Counted from the stretch's first letter, positions 45,745 through 59,286 are shown. The stretch: DNA of 64,000 nt from Pseudomonas chlororaphis (GCF_003731765.1 NZ_MOAL01000002.1:124001-188000), one strand, 5' to 3'. Numbers and translations are program-made. The notes: generated by a model not told the origin, from the letters alone.

Positions 45745-46178
45745 GAAGTTACTAATACGTAAACTGCGAAGAGCGGAAATGTGCGGATGTTGAGTGAGAT
45801 ATTTTCACGAACTGAAGACAGAATGGGCACTGACACCGCTTAGCAGAGGTGTTTCCCTGACAAAAAATATCGGTAAGTGCCTGGGACGTAGCACACATCA
45901 AATCAACTCAATGAAAGGCAGACGTCCAATCTAGCCAGGAAAACTGAACGCAGCGCCTAAACGAGTGGCTGAATATATTCGACATCTATTACAAAAAACT
46001 GTGTAACACAAAATAAATAAAGCAAGCAGGCTTGAGGGCTTAGATGTGAGGATATCAATATTTAAAATCAAATAACTTACAGGTAAAACGGCTATCACAT
46101 CAGCGCGAGCAGAATCATGACTTACGAAGCTCTTTCCAACGTAAGCCTAGCTAAGCTACATCAACACCAGACAGGTGA
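45745..46178. other. AT-rich, gene-free DNA at the former O-antigen locus
   Basis: About 430 bp, clearly more AT-rich than the surroundings, especially 45970-46080 (runs such as AAAATAAATAAAG). No reading frame of note and no transposase remnant is seen. It separates the dehydratase remnant from ihfB. Confidence 0.55.
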
Positions 46179-46484
46179 TCAATGAAAGTCTGCGCCCTCT
46201 TCCTCGTCCTCATTAACTCGATCCCTAAGCTCCTTTCCTGGCTTGAAGTGAGGAACAAACTTGCCATCAAGGCTAACGGACTCTCCGGTCTTTGGGTTGC
46301 GGCCGACTCGCGGTGCTCGGTAATGCAAAGAGAAACTGCCAAACCCGCGAATCTCGATGCGATCCCCCGTCGCTAGACATTGAGACATCTGCTCAAGCAT
46401 CGTCTTGATAGCAAGTTCAACATCCTTGGATGAAAGCAGCCCCTGATGGGTAACAATTCGCTCAATCAACTCCGACTTGGTCAT
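46179..46484 (-). CDS. ihfB: Integration host factor beta subunit
   Basis: A 101-residue DNA-bending protein of the HU/IHF family; it pairs with IhfA and shapes promoters, replication and recombination. The conserved [24 protein letters not shown] arm is present. It is the last core gene before the O-antigen slot. It is separated from rpsA by a small lipoprotein gene, whereas in PAO1, as I recall, ihfB follows rpsA directly. Confidence 0.96.
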   Translation of the reverse strand: MTKSELIERIVTHQGLLSSKDVELAIKTMLEQMSQCLATGDRIEIRGFGSFSLHYRAPRVGRNPKTGESVSLDGKFVPHFKPGKELRDRVNEDEEEGADFH

Positions 46485-46638
46485 ATTTTTCCCTTCTTTT
46501 TCAAGCAGCTAGGAAAGTTCTCAAAAGGTTTTAGCATGCCGAGACGACTTTGAACAGCCCACCTATTGACTTATCTTCACTTAACCAGCTTGTACCTCCA
46601 GCACCCCGGCTGAAGCTCTAGAAAGCCCTAAACTTCTA

Positions 46639-46920
46639 CTACTTACACATGACCAGCATGGTGCGAGTCAGGTATCCCGCCGGGTTCCAGCCAAAGGGGT
46701 AGTCTCCCTCCTCTTCTTTTGCGTCATCAGACCGGGTAATGACCTTATAGCCCTGAAGCTTGCATTCGCGTGCTGCACGCTTGTGACACTGCTCCCAGGC
46801 GCCCCCCAGGCCTGAACAATCAACCTCTATACCGCTCACCCCGCGCACCGCATGGGTCTTTACATTGGTCGTGCACCCCACCAAGAGAGCCAAGACAACA
46901 ACGACACTTAGCTTGCTCAT
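46639..46920 (-). CDS. Small lipoprotein between rpsA and ihfB
   Basis: A 93-residue predicted lipoprotein. The signal ends in the lipobox LALLVGC-TTN, and the mature chain has two cysteine-rich patches (VDCSGLGGAWEQCHKRAARECK) and ends MLVMCK. ATG 46920 has AGGGA five bases upstream; the ATG two codons earlier has none. The codon use is less GC-rich than its neighbours. The function is unknown. Confidence 0.72.
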   Translation of the reverse strand: MSKLSVVVVLALLVGCTTNVKTHAVRGVSGIEVDCSGLGGAWEQCHKRAARECKLQGYKVITRSDDAKEEEGDYPFGWNPAGYLTRTMLVMCK

Positions 46921-47036
46921 TCTCATCCCTATGCAGCAGGCGCTGCTCTGCCATCACTCAGGTGAAGCCTAGACTCGAATGAGCAATTAGCTCATGGATA
47001 AAAGCGCGTTCCGATCCCGCAAAAAATTCCAGGCAC

Positions 47037-47065
47037 AAAAAAGGGCGACCGAAGTCGCCCTTTTT
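47037..47065 (-). terminator. rpsA terminator
   Basis: GGGCGAC-CGAA-GTCGCCC stem with A tract on one side and T tract on the other, right after the rpsA stop. Confidence 0.92.
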
Positions 47066-47080
47066 ATGGTCTGACAGAAC

Positions 47081-48775
47081 TTAGTTCTGTTTTTCCATCT
47101 GTGCACGCAGCAGGTCGCCCAGAGTGGTAGGACCAGCAGCGATATCCGAAGTGGCTGGCTTGTCGCGCAGGCTTTGGATAGCTTCTTTCTCGTCTTCAAC
47201 GTCTTTCGACTTGATCGAGAGCTGGATTACGCGGCTCTTACGGTCAACGCTGATGATCTTGGCTTCAACTTCTTCGCCTTCTTTCAGAACGTTACGCGCA
47301 TCTTCGATGCGGTCACGGCTGATTTCGGAGGCTTTCAGAGTAGCTTCGATATCGTTGGCCAGGGTGATGATGGCGCCTTTAGCGTCAACTTCTTTTACAA
47401 CACCCTTAACGATTGCGCCTTTGTCGTTCTCTTGTACGTACTCGGAGAACGGATCGCTTTCCAGCTGCTTGATACCCAGGGAGATACGCTCACGCTCTGG
47501 ATCAACAGACAGGATGACGGTGTCGAGCTCGTCGCCCTTCTTGAAGCGACGTACGGCTTCTTCGCCCACTTCGTTCCAAGAGATGTCGGACAGGTGAACC
47601 AGGCCGTCGATGCCGCCGTCCAGACCAATGAAGATACCGAAATCGGTGATCGACTTAATGGTGCCGGAGATTTTATCGCCCTTGTTGAACTGGCCAGAGA
47701 AATCTTCCCATGGGTTAGATTTGCACTGCTTGATGCCGAGGGAGATACGACGACGCTCTTCGTCGATGTCCAGAACCATAACTTCCACTTCGTCGCCGAC
47801 TTGTACGACTTTCGAAGGGTGGATGTTCTTGTTGGTCCAGTCCATTTCGGAAACGTGTACCAGACCTTCAACGCCTTCTTCCAGCTCAGCGAAGCAGCCG
47901 TAGTCGGTCAGGTTGGTTACACGAGCGGTAACGCGGGTGCTTTCTGGGTAACGAGCCTTGATAGCGACCCATGGATCTTCGCCCAGTTGCTTCAGGCCCA
48001 GGGAAACACGATTGCGTTCGCGATCGTACTTCAGAACCTTGACATCGATCTCGTCGCCAACATTGACGATTTCGGAAGGATGCTTGATACGTTTCCAAGC
48101 CATGTCGGTGATGTGCAGCAGGCCATCGACGCCACCCAGATCGACGAATGCGCCGTAATCGGTGAGGTTTTTGACGATACCTTTGACTTGCTGACCTTCC
48201 TGCAGGGATTCCAGCAGAGCTTCACGCTCAGCGGAGTTCTCGGCTTCGAGGACGCTACGGCGGGAAACGACAACGTTGTTGCGCTTCTGGTCGAGTTTGA
48301 TGACTTTAAACTCGAGCTCTTTGCCTTCCAGGTGCGTGGTGTCGCGCACTGGACGGACGTCAACCAGAGAACCTGGCAGGAACGCACGGATGCCGTTAAC
48401 GTCGACAGTGAAGCCGCCTTTAACCTTACCGTTGATAACGCCCTTGACCACTTCTTCGGCTGCGAAGGCTGCTTCCAGAACGATCCAGCATTCAGCGCGC
48501 TTGGCTTTTTCACGGGACAGCTTGGTTTCACCAAAGCCATCTTCAACCGAGTCCAGCGCAACGTGAACTTCGTCACCGACGTTGATAGTCAGGTCGCCAG
48601 CGTCGTTGTAGAACTGCTCAAGCGGGATGAGTGCTTCAGACTTCAGGCCAGCGTGAACGGTTACCCAGCGAGCTTGGTAATCGATATCAACGATAACACC
48701 GGTGATGATGGAGCCTGCCTGAAGGTTCAGGGTTTTTAGGCTTTCTTCAAAGAGTTCCGCAAAGCTTTCGCTCAT
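47081..48775 (-). CDS. rpsA: 30S ribosomal protein S1
   Basis: A 564-residue protein with six S1 RNA-binding repeats (about residues 20-85, 105-170, 190-258, 275-345, 360-432, 447-520) that helps mRNAs bind the 30S subunit. The start is ATG 48775 ([14 protein letters not shown]); the frame is open 51 codons further upstream, but that stretch covers the rpsA leader. Highly expressed codons (CGT, GGT, AAC) dominate. It follows cmk, the standard order. Confidence 0.97.
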   Translation of the reverse strand: MSESFAELFEESLKTLNLQAGSIITGVIVDIDYQARWVTVHAGLKSEALIPLEQFYNDAGDLTINVGDEVHVALDSVEDGFGETKLSREKAKRAECWIVLEAAFAAEEVVKGVINGKVKGGFTVDVNGIRAFLPGSLVDVRPVRDTTHLEGKELEFKVIKLDQKRNNVVVSRRSVLEAENSAEREALLESLQEGQQVKGIVKNLTDYGAFVDLGGVDGLLHITDMAWKRIKHPSEIVNVGDEIDVKVLKYDRERNRVSLGLKQLGEDPWVAIKARYPESTRVTARVTNLTDYGCFAELEEGVEGLVHVSEMDWTNKNIHPSKVVQVGDEVEVMVLDIDEERRRISLGIKQCKSNPWEDFSGQFNKGDKISGTIKSITDFGIFIGLDGGIDGLVHLSDISWNEVGEEAVRRFKKGDELDTVILSVDPERERISLGIKQLESDPFSEYVQENDKGAIVKGVVKEVDAKGAIITLANDIEATLKASEISRDRIEDARNVLKEGEEVEAKIISVDRKSRVIQLSIKSKDVEDEKEAIQSLRDKPATSDIAAGPTTLGDLLRAQMEKQN

Positions 48776-48896
48776 TTTAATTCCTGTTGATAAGGGCGAA
48801 GAATACGCCCATCTGCCACATCCCAGACGATGTGGGTTACGTTCATATAAAAGAAAGACCGCAGGACTATGACTGGTCCCCTGCGCCCTTTCTTGT

Positions 48897-49586
48897 TCAT
48901 CCGGCGATATCGCGAATGGCGATTTCACTCATGATGCGTTCAAGCACCTGATCGATGGACAACTCCGTAGAATCCAGCAGTATGGCGTCAGCCGCCGGCT
49001 TGAGCGGGGCTACTGCGCGCTGGGTATCACGCTCGTCGCGTGCACGGATCTCATCTAGCAGACTCGACAGACTAACACCATCGACTTTTCCCTTCAACTG
49101 CAAGTAACGGCGACGGGCACGTTCCTCGGCGCTGGCGGTCAGGAAAATCTTCAATGGAGCGTCGGGAAACACCACAGTGCCCATATCGCGCCCATCAGCC
49201 ACCAGTCCGGGAGGCTCTTGGAAGGCCCGCTGACGCTGCAGCAGTGCGTCACGCACTGCCGGTAGCGCCGCCACTTGAGATGCCCAGGCGCCAACCTGCT
49301 CATTGCGCAGGTCGTCGGTTACATCATCCCCTTCAAGGATGATGCGTTGCGGATGACCTTCGGTCGCCCCAAGAAATTGCACGTCCAGATGAGCCGCCAG
49401 CAGCTTCAGCGATTCCTCATTGGTCAGATCGACACCGTGATTCCTGGCAGCGAACGCCAGCAGGCGATACAGGGCACCGGAGTCCAGCAGACACCAGCCC
49501 AAACGCTTGGCGAGAATGCCGGCGATAGTGCCTTTGCCAGACCCGCTTGGCCCATCGATGGTGATCACGGGTGCCTTGATGTTCAC
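48897..49586 (-). CDS. cmk: Cytidylate kinase (GTG start)
   Basis: A 229-residue kinase that converts CMP and dCMP to diphosphates. The P-loop GPSGSGKG is near residues 10-17, with [20 protein letters not shown] and the [10 protein letters not shown] lid. GTG 49586 is chosen because AGAGG is seven bases upstream. The GTG overlaps the tyrA-aroA stop by four bases (GTGA), so translation is coupled. Confidence 0.95.
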   Translation of the reverse strand: MNIKAPVITIDGPSGSGKGTIAGILAKRLGWCLLDSGALYRLLAFAARNHGVDLTNEESLKLLAAHLDVQFLGATEGHPQRIILEGDDVTDDLRNEQVGAWASQVAALPAVRDALLQRQRAFQEPPGLVADGRDMGTVVFPDAPLKIFLTASAEERARRRYLQLKGKVDGVSLSSLLDEIRARDERDTQRAVAPLKPAADAILLDSTELSIDQVLERIMSEIAIRDIAG

Positions 49587-51826
49587 GACTTGGCCTCTTG
49601 CGCAACGCGGATACCGACTTGGGCGCACAAGGCGAGGAAGTTCGGGAAAGAGGTGGCAACGTTGGCACAGTCGTGAATACGGATCGGCGCATTGGCCCGC
49701 AACGAGGCCACACTGAACGCCATGGCAATACGGTGATCGCCGTGACCGTGTACTTCACCACCGCCAATCTGGCTACCGTCGATGATGATCCCGTCCGGGG
49801 TTGGCTCGCACTTGACGCCCAAGGCAAGCAGGCCGTCAGCCATCACCTGAATACGATCCGACTCTTTTACCCGCAGCTCTTCCGCGCCGCGCAGCACGGT
49901 ACGGCCTTCAGCGCAGGCCGCCGCCACGAACAGCACCGGGAATTCGTCAATCGCCAATGGAACCAGCTCTTCGGGAATCTCGATCCCCTTGAGCTTAGCC
50001 GCCCGAACCCGCAGGTCCGCTACTGGCTCGCCACCGACTTCGCGCTGGTTTTCCAGGCTGATATCCGCGCCCATCAAGCGCAGGATGTCGATCACCCCGG
50101 TACGAGTCGGGTTGATGCCGACATGCTCAAGCACCAACTCGGAACCTTCAGCAATGGAAGCAGCCACCAGGAAGAATGCCGCGGAGGAAATGTCCGCCGG
50201 CACTTCAATATGGGTCGCCTTCAGCTTACCGCCAGACTCGACCGACGCCGTAGCGCCCTCGACCGTTACCGGGTAGCCGAAACCACGCAACATGCGCTCG
50301 GTATGGTCCCGCGTCGGCGCAGGCTCAGTGACCGTAGTCTTGCCTTCAGCGTACAAACCAGCCAACAGCAGGCAGGATTTCACCTGGGCGCTGGCCATCG
50401 GCATGGTGTAAGTCAGGCCCTTGAGCTTGTGACCACCGCGAATGACCATCGGTGGACGGCCCTCTGGTGCGGTTTCGATGACCGCGCCCATTTCTCGCAA
50501 CGGGTTGGCTACGCGATTCATTGGACGCTTGGACAGCGAGGCATCCCCGGTCAGGGTGCTGTCGAAGTTCTGTGCGGCCAGCAGGCCCGACAACAGACGC
50601 ATCGAAGTGCCGGAGTTACCCAGATAGATCGGGCCCGGGGCAGGCTTGAGGCCGTGCAGGCCAACGCCGTGAATGGTCACGCGACCATGGTGCGGGCCTT
50701 CGATCACCACCCCCATATCACGGAACGCCTGAAGCGTTGCCAGGGCGTCTTCACCTTCGAGGAAGCCTTCGACTTCGGTAGTGCCTTCAGCCAGGGAGCC
50801 GAGCATGATCGAGCGGTGAGAAATCGATTTGTCGCCTGGTACACGAATCCGCCCATTGAGGCGGCCACCAGGATTTGCCAGGAAAATCAGGTCGTTGGAA
50901 TTCATAGCGTCCACATAGGCCCGGCGGGCCAGGATTTTACTGAAATGCTCGCGGGCAACCCGGGCGCGAGTGAATACGCCCAACAGCTGGTGCCCGTCCC
51001 CTGCATCGACCGCGTCGCGCAAGGCATCGAGGTCGTTGCGAAATGTATCGAGTGTGCGCAAAACCGCTTCGCGATTGGCGAGGAAGATGTCGTGCCACAT
51101 GACCGGGTCACTGCCGGCGATTCTCGTGAAATCGCGGAAACCGCCAGCAGCGTAACGGAAGATGTCGAGATTTTCACTGCGCTTGGCCAGGGAGTCGACC
51201 AAACCAAACGCCAACAAGTGCGGCAGATGACTGGTCGCGGCCAACACTTCATCGTGACGCTCAACCTGCATGTGCTCGACATCCGCCCCCAGCTCGCGCC
51301 AGAGCCGGTCGACCACGGCCAGTGCGGTCGGATCCGTCTGCGCCAGCGGCGTCAGAATCACCTTATGTCGACGGAACAACTGGGGGTTGGAGGCTTCGAC
51401 ACCGCTCTGCTCGGAGCCGGCGATCGGATGCCCGGGCACGAAGTTCGCAGGCATGGCACCAAAGGCTTCGCGGGCAGCACGCACCACGTTGCCCTTGGCA
51501 CTGCCGACGTCGGTCAGGATCGCCTGCCCCAGATCCATGCCCGCCAATAGGGCCAGCAACTTTTCCATGGCAAGGATCGGCACCGCCAGCTGAATCACGT
51601 CAGCCCCCTGGCACGCTAGCGCCAGGTCTTCCTCACATCGGTCCACCACCCCCAGCTCAACCGCCAACTGACGGGATTGCGGGTCGAGATCGACGCCGAC
51701 TACTTCACGACAAACACCGCTTTCACGCAGGCCTTTGGCAAAGGAGCCGCCAATCAGCCCCAGGCCGACCACCACTAGGCGACCGATCATAGGCTTGGCA
51801 GATTGCATTGAAATGACATCACCCAC
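49583..51826 (-). CDS. Bifunctional prephenate dehydrogenase / EPSP synthase fusion
   Basis: A 747-residue fusion. Residues about 14-300 form the TyrA-type dehydrogenase ([19 protein letters not shown]). Residues about 315-745 are AroA, 5-enolpyruvylshikimate-3-phosphate synthase ([31 protein letters not shown]). The second half makes EPSP in the shikimate path, the first oxidises prephenate or arogenate toward tyrosine. Such fusions are a known Pseudomonas trait. The start is uncertain: GTG 51826 overlaps hisC by eight bases; ATG 51808 or 51790 are alternatives. Confidence 0.95.
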   Translation of the reverse strand: MGDVISMQSAKPMIGRLVVVGLGLIGGSFAKGLRESGVCREVVGVDLDPQSRQLAVELGVVDRCEEDLALACQGADVIQLAVPILAMEKLLALLAGMDLGQAILTDVGSAKGNVVRAAREAFGAMPANFVPGHPIAGSEQSGVEASNPQLFRRHKVILTPLAQTDPTALAVVDRLWRELGADVEHMQVERHDEVLAATSHLPHLLAFGLVDSLAKRSENLDIFRYAAGGFRDFTRIAGSDPVMWHDIFLANREAVLRTLDTFRNDLDALRDAVDAGDGHQLLGVFTRARVAREHFSKILARRAYVDAMNSNDLIFLANPGGRLNGRIRVPGDKSISHRSIMLGSLAEGTTEVEGFLEGEDALATLQAFRDMGVVIEGPHHGRVTIHGVGLHGLKPAPGPIYLGNSGTSMRLLSGLLAAQNFDSTLTGDASLSKRPMNRVANPLREMGAVIETAPEGRPPMVIRGGHKLKGLTYTMPMASAQVKSCLLLAGLYAEGKTTVTEPAPTRDHTERMLRGFGYPVTVEGATASVESGGKLKATHIEVPADISSAAFFLVAASIAEGSELVLEHVGINPTRTGVIDILRLMGADISLENQREVGGEPVADLRVRAAKLKGIEIPEELVPLAIDEFPVLFVAAACAEGRTVLRGAEELRVKESDRIQVMADGLLALGVKCEPTPDGIIIDGSQIGGGEVHGHGDHRIAMAFSVASLRANAPIRIHDCANVATSFPNFLALCAQVGIRVAQEAKS

Positions 51827-52931
51827 GAGCCAGGACCTTGGTCAGCGCTTCGAGAAAGCGGCTGTTCTCCGCCGGCAGCCCGACGGTGATACGCAAGTGG
51901 TTCGGCATGCCGTAGTTGGCCACCGGCCGCACGATCACGCCCTCACGCAACAGGCCCTGAAACACCGGCGCCGCCACCTGCCCCAGGTCCACAGCAATGA
52001 AGTTGCCCTTGGAAGGGATCCAGCTTAGGCCCAGCGCCAGGAAGCCGGCTTCCAACTGCTGCATGCCCGCCTCGTTCAGGCGCCGGCTTTCCGCCAGGTA
52101 ATCAGCGTCCTGCAATGCTGCACAGGCGGCAGCCAGGGCCAGGCTGTTGACGTTGAACGGCTGGCGCACGCGGTTCAGCACATCGGCCACCACCGGCGTC
52201 GACAAGCCATAACCCACACGCAAAGCGGCCAAGCCATACGCCTTGGAGAAGGTTCGCGAGACCAGCAGGTTCGGGTAGGCCGCGAGGAAATCCAGGCCGT
52301 CCGGCAGGTCGCTGCCCTCGGCATACTCGATATAAGCCTCATCCAGCACCACCAACACGTGGGCGGGCACGTCTTGCAGGAATTCGTCCAGCGCCTCGGC
52401 ACCGAACCAGGTCCCGGTCGGGTTGTTCGGGTTGGCGATGAAGACTACGCGGGTGTTGGCGTCGATGGCCTGGAGCATGGCTGGCAGGTCGTGCCCCCAC
52501 GCCTTGGCAGGCACCACGCGCGCGTCAGCCCCGACGGCCTGAGTCACGATCGGATACACCGCAAACGCGTGCTCACTGAAGACCGCATTCAAACCAGGAG
52601 CCAGGTAGGCACGGGCCACCAACTCGAGGATGTCATTGGAACCGTTGCCCAAGGTCACCTGGTCAAGCTCCACCCCACAACGCTCGGCCAGCAGGGTCTT
52701 GAGGGCGAAGCCGTTGCCATCCGGATAGCGGGTCAGTTCCGCCAGCTCGTCACGAATCGCCGCCAACGCCCGCGGGCTGGCGCCCAGAGGGTTTTCATTG
52801 CTCGCCAGCTTGACGATCCGCGACGGATCGATGTCCAGCTCACGCGCCAGTTCGTCCACAGGCTTGCCCGGAACGTAAGGCGAAAGTTGTTGCACGCCTG
52901 GCTGGGCCAGCGCGAGGAAGTCGCCACTCAT
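51819..52931 (-). CDS. hisC: Histidinol-phosphate aminotransferase
   Basis: A 370-residue class I/II PLP aminotransferase. It makes histidinol phosphate from imidazole-acetol phosphate; many such enzymes also accept aromatic substrates, and its place between pheA and tyrA-aroA fits a role in phenylalanine and tyrosine transamination. The PLP lysine is K230 in SRTFSKAYGL, and FIANPNNPTGT is present. ATG 52931 begins MSGDFLALAQPG. PAO1 has a second hisC elsewhere, so this matches hisC2 by recall. Confidence 0.93.
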   Translation of the reverse strand: MSGDFLALAQPGVQQLSPYVPGKPVDELARELDIDPSRIVKLASNENPLGASPRALAAIRDELAELTRYPDGNGFALKTLLAERCGVELDQVTLGNGSNDILELVARAYLAPGLNAVFSEHAFAVYPIVTQAVGADARVVPAKAWGHDLPAMLQAIDANTRVVFIANPNNPTGTWFGAEALDEFLQDVPAHVLVVLDEAYIEYAEGSDLPDGLDFLAAYPNLLVSRTFSKAYGLAALRVGYGLSTPVVADVLNRVRQPFNVNSLALAAACAALQDADYLAESRRLNEAGMQQLEAGFLALGLSWIPSKGNFIAVDLGQVAAPVFQGLLREGVIVRPVANYGMPNHLRITVGLPAENSRFLEALTKVLARG

Positions 52932-52941
52932 TGTCAAAGCC

Positions 52942-54036
52942 TCAGAGAACCGCTTTCGGGTAGGAACCCAGCACCTTGAGTGCCACTGCTTCCTGACTGA
53001 TCTTCTCCAGCACACCCTTGATCAACGGATCACGGTGATGGCCAACGAAGTCGATAAAGAACACATAGGTCCATTTGCCGCTGCGCGAAGGTCGAGTCTC
53101 GATCCGCGTCAGGTCGATGCCATTGTCATGAAACGGCACCAGCAGTTCGTGCAGCGCACCCGGCTTGTTGCTCATGGAAACGATGATCGAGGTTTTGTCG
53201 TCGCCCGTGGGCGGCACTTCCTGATTGCCGATCATCAAGAACCGCGTGGAGTTGTCCGGACGGTCTTCGATTTTCTCGGCCAGGCGAATCAGACCGTACA
53301 AGCCTGCGGCCATGTCGCCGGCGATCGCCGCAGAGTTCCACTCGCCCTTGACCCGCTTCGCTGCCTCGGCATTGCTGGACACCGCCACGCGTTCGACATT
53401 CGGGTAATGAGCGTCCAGCCACTTGCGGCACTGCGCCAGGGACTGAGCGTGGGAATAGATCCGGCTGATGCTGTCGGTCTTGGTGTTTTCACCCACCAGC
53501 AGGTGGTGGTGAATGCGCAGCTCGACTTCGCCACAGATCACCATGTCGTGCTCAAGGAAGCTGTCAAGGGTGTGATTGACCGCGCCCTCGGTGGAGTTTT
53601 CCACCGGAACCACGCCAAAATTCACCGCACCGGCCGCCACTTCGCGGAACACTTCATCGATCGCCGCCATCGGCTTGCTGATCACCGCGTGGCCGAAATG
53701 CTTCATGGCCGCCGCTTGGGTGAAGGTGCCTTCCGGGCCGAGATAAGCCACTTTCAGCGGCTGTTCCAGCGCCAGGCACGAGGACATGATTTCGCGGAAC
53801 AAACGCGCCATCTCTTCGTTGCCCAGTGGCCCCTGGTTGCGTTCCATCACCCGCTTGAGCACCTGAGCTTCACGCTCAGGACGATAGAACACCGGCACTT
53901 CGCCTTCGGCCAGCGAGGCCATCTTGACTCGCGCGACTTCCTGGGCGCAGCGCGCACGCTCACTGATCAGCTCCAGGACTTTGGCGTCCAGAGCATCAAT
54001 GCGTACGCGCAGTGCCTTGAGTTCTTGCTCAGACAT
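52942..54036 (-). CDS. pheA: Bifunctional chorismate mutase / prephenate dehydratase
   Basis: A 364-residue P-protein of phenylalanine biosynthesis. Residues 1-90 are an AroQ-type chorismate mutase, 94-275 the dehydratase (YLGPEGTFTQAAAMKHFG, VVPVENSTEGAVNHTLD, NSTRFLMIG) and about 285-362 an ACT domain (SNKPGALHELL, IETRPSR) that senses phenylalanine. Its ATG overlaps the serC stop by one base (TAATG). Confidence 0.96.
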   Translation of the reverse strand: MSEQELKALRVRIDALDAKVLELISERARCAQEVARVKMASLAEGEVPVFYRPEREAQVLKRVMERNQGPLGNEEMARLFREIMSSCLALEQPLKVAYLGPEGTFTQAAAMKHFGHAVISKPMAAIDEVFREVAAGAVNFGVVPVENSTEGAVNHTLDSFLEHDMVICGEVELRIHHHLLVGENTKTDSISRIYSHAQSLAQCRKWLDAHYPNVERVAVSSNAEAAKRVKGEWNSAAIAGDMAAGLYGLIRLAEKIEDRPDNSTRFLMIGNQEVPPTGDDKTSIIVSMSNKPGALHELLVPFHDNGIDLTRIETRPSRSGKWTYVFFIDFVGHHRDPLIKGVLEKISQEAVALKVLGSYPKAVL

Positions 54037-55121
54037 TAGCCGTGTTCCTTCTCGAACTCTGCCATGTACGCCACCAGCGCGTTGACCGCGTTGATGTCGA
54101 CGGCGTTGTAGATGGAGGCGCGCATGCCGCCGACCGAGCGGTGGCCCTTGAGGTTCAGCAGGCCGCGAGCTTCAGCACCGACCAGGAAGGGCTTGTCCAG
54201 ACGATCATCAGCCAGACGGAACGGCACGTTCATCCAGGAGCGATCCGACTTGTTGATCGGGTTGCTGTACAGGCCGCTGGCGTCGATGAAGTCGTACAGC
54301 GTGCGTTGCTTGACGTCATTGAGCTTGCCGATGGCCTCTACGCCGCCCTGCTCCTTGAGCCACTCGAACACCAGGCCCGAGAGGTACCAGGCCAGGGTTG
54401 GCGGGGTGTTGTACATGGAGCCATTGTCAGCCGCGACCTTGTAATCGAGCATGGTCGGGCACAACGAACGGGCACGACCCAGCAGGTCCTCGCGAATGAT
54501 GTTCACCAGGATGCCGCTCGGGCCGATGTTTTTCTGGGCACCGGCGTAGATCATGCCGAAACGCGAGATATCCACAGGACGGGAGAGGATGTCCGAAGAC
54601 ATGTCGGCCACCAGCGGTACATCGCCGGTTTCCGGGATCCAGTTGAATTCCAGGCCGCCGATGGTTTCGTTCGGTGCGTAATGCACGTAGGCCGCGTCCT
54701 TGGACAGCTGCCATTCGTTCTGGCCAGGAATGGCGAAATAGTCGTAAGGCTTGGCCGTCGCCGCCACATTCACGTGGCCATAGCGCGAGGCTTCTTCGAT
54801 GGCTTTCTGCGACCAGATACCGGTGTCGATATAGTCGGCCTTGCCAGTTTCGGGCAACAGGTTCAGAGGGATCTGAGCAAATTGCTGGCTGGCGCCACCT
54901 TGCAGAAACAGCACTTTATAGTTCGAGGGGATATTCAGCAGGTCACGCAGATCCTGCTCGGCCTTGGTGGCAATGGAAACGAACTCATCACTGCGATGGC
55001 TCATTTCCATGACTGACAGACCCTTGCCATGCCAGTCCAGCAACTCGGCCTGGGCACGCGACAGGACAGCTTCAGGTAGCGCAGCGGGACCTGCGCAGAA
55101 GTTATAGGCTCGTTTGCTCAC
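54036..55121 (-). CDS. serC: Phosphoserine aminotransferase (GTG start)
   Basis: A 361-residue PLP enzyme of serine biosynthesis, also needed for pyridoxal phosphate. The PLP lysine is K197 in MIYAGAQKNIGPSG. The family N terminus (SKRAYNFCAGPAALP) begins at GTG 55121, with GAGAG five bases upstream; a GTG two codons earlier is an alternative. It follows gyrA after 64 bp and is coupled to pheA. Confidence 0.96.
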   Translation of the reverse strand: MSKRAYNFCAGPAALPEAVLSRAQAELLDWHGKGLSVMEMSHRSDEFVSIATKAEQDLRDLLNIPSNYKVLFLQGGASQQFAQIPLNLLPETGKADYIDTGIWSQKAIEEASRYGHVNVAATAKPYDYFAIPGQNEWQLSKDAAYVHYAPNETIGGLEFNWIPETGDVPLVADMSSDILSRPVDISRFGMIYAGAQKNIGPSGILVNIIREDLLGRARSLCPTMLDYKVAADNGSMYNTPPTLAWYLSGLVFEWLKEQGGVEAIGKLNDVKQRTLYDFIDASGLYSNPINKSDRSWMNVPFRLADDRLDKPFLVGAEARGLLNLKGHRSVGGMRASIYNAVDINAVNALVAYMAEFEKEHG

Positions 55122-55185
55122 ATCCACTCTCGCTATGCATTCACGGTAGCGGACAGAGCAAACACTCTGCCCTGCTACGATTTAA

Positions 55186-57855
<2,670 letters not shown>

Positions 57856-58209
57856 GAGAAGCCTGATTCCTTTTTCTGGTGAAACTTCGTCACATCCATA
57901 TGGGACGAACGAAGCTCGCCGCTGCAGGCTTAGTGCCATGCACCGACTTACGACAAATCAACAAGTTAGACCATGGATTTGCGCAGTGAAGGCAACCCCG
58001 CAGGGCTGCCTTGGAAACCGCCGGATGTTATCACAATCGCCGCCACGCACCTATCCCCCTGACAAGCATGGAACATAGTTAGTTGACCGGTGACAGCCTT
58101 ATAGGCGGCCAGAGAAGCTCAGAGGCGGATTTCGCAATAAAATGATGGTTTTTTCCTGACCGAACGACCTGCCAAACGAGCAATCAGCGAAGCCTGTCGA
58201 GGAAAAACC
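57856..58209. other. gyrA leader region
   Basis: About 350 bp between mtnA and gyrA (same strand) with no credible gene. It should contain the gyrA promoter and any supercoiling-sensitive elements; I cannot single out -10 and -35 boxes with confidence. Confidence 0.5.
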
Positions 58210-59286
58210 TCAATGCAGGCGCTTGCGGCACATCAATTGGGCCATTTTTGCGGTATCGGGACGCTCGACAATGCCCTTTTCAGTGACGATCACATCAATC
58301 AGATCGGCCGGCGTCACATCGAAGACTGGATTGAAGGCCTCGACCTCTGCCCCCAGGCGCTTGCCGCCGACTTCCAGCAACTCAATGCCGTCACGCTCTT
58401 CCAGAGGAATTTCATCGCCACTGGCCAGGCTCATGTCGATGGTGGAGCTGGGGGCGACAACCATGAAGCGCACGCCGTGGTGCATGGCATTGACCGCCAG
58501 TTGGTAGGTGCCGATCTTGTTCGCCACATCGCCGTTGGCGGCAATCCGGTCGGCACCGACGATCACCCAGGTAATGCCCTTGGTCTTCATGATATGGGCC
58601 GCGGCGGAGTCGGTATTCAGGGTCACAGGAATGCCTTCATTGACCAGTTCCCAGGCGGTCAGCCGTGAACCTTGCAACCAGGGCCGGGTTTCGTCGGCGT
58701 AGACCCGCTCCACCATGCCTTCCAGCCAGGCGCCGCGAATCACCCCCAGAGCTGTGCCAAACCCGCCAGTGGCCAAGGCTCCGGCATTGCAATGGGTCAA
58801 CAGCGCCTGGGCATTGCCTTGATGACGGCGAATCAGGTCGACGCCCAACTGGGCCATGGTCAAGTTGGCCTCGCGATCGCTTTCGTGAATCGCCAGGGCT
58901 TCGGCCTCCAGGACCGCCAACGGGTCGGCGTGATCCCGGGCACGCTCCAGGCGCTCGCGCATGCGATTCAAGGCCCAGAACAGGTTGACCGCAGTCGGAC
59001 GCGAACCGGCCAGCAGGGTGAAGTCTTCCTCCAGCGCCGTCTGCCAGTCACCGCCGGCTGCGCGGCGCGCTCGTGCCGCCAGCACCATGCCATAAGCGGC
59101 GCTGATGCCGATCGCCGGAGCGCCGCGCACCACCATCGTGCGGATGGCCTCGGCCACCTCGGCGGCACTGGTGCAGGGAATCCAGGTTTCCTCAAACGGC
59201 AAAATGCGCTGATCGAGCAGATACAGGGCGTTGTCCCGCCAATCGATGGCTTTCACCTTCTCAGCCGCCAACAGTCGATCGCGCAT
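58210..59286 (-). CDS. mtnA: S-methyl-5-thioribose-1-phosphate isomerase
   Basis: A 358-residue isomerase of methionine salvage, converting methylthioribose 1-phosphate to the ribulose form. C166 ([12 protein letters not shown]) and D246 ([17 protein letters not shown]) are the expected catalytic pair. The gene is divergent from the deaminase gene at 59395 (108 bp), which handles the upstream substrate. Confidence 0.96.
   Translation of the reverse strand: MRDRLLAAEKVKAIDWRDNALYLLDQRILPFEETWIPCTSAAEVAEAIRTMVVRGAPAIGISAAYGMVLAARARRAAGGDWQTALEEDFTLLAGSRPTAVNLFWALNRMRERLERARDHADPLAVLEAEALAIHESDREANLTMAQLGVDLIRRHQGNAQALLTHCNAGALATGGFGTALGVIRGAWLEGMVERVYADETRPWLQGSRLTAWELVNEGIPVTLNTDSAAAHIMKTKGITWVIVGADRIAANGDVANKIGTYQLAVNAMHHGVRFMVVAPSSTIDMSLASGDEIPLEERDGIELLEVGGKRLGAEVEAFNPVFDVTPADLIDVIVTEKGIVERPDTAKMAQLMCRKRLH

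Noticed and set aside
45970..46080. AT-rich stretch as a possible insertion sequence or prophage attachment site
   Set aside because: No terminal inverted repeats, target duplication, transposase or integrase fragment, or tRNA is seen.
47174..48739. A 521-codon open frame antisense to rpsA
   Set aside because: Periodic only because rpsA has six repeats; not a gene.
49598..51550. A 650-codon open frame antisense to tyrA-aroA
   Set aside because: Shadow of the fusion gene; no ribosome binding site and no recognisable domain.
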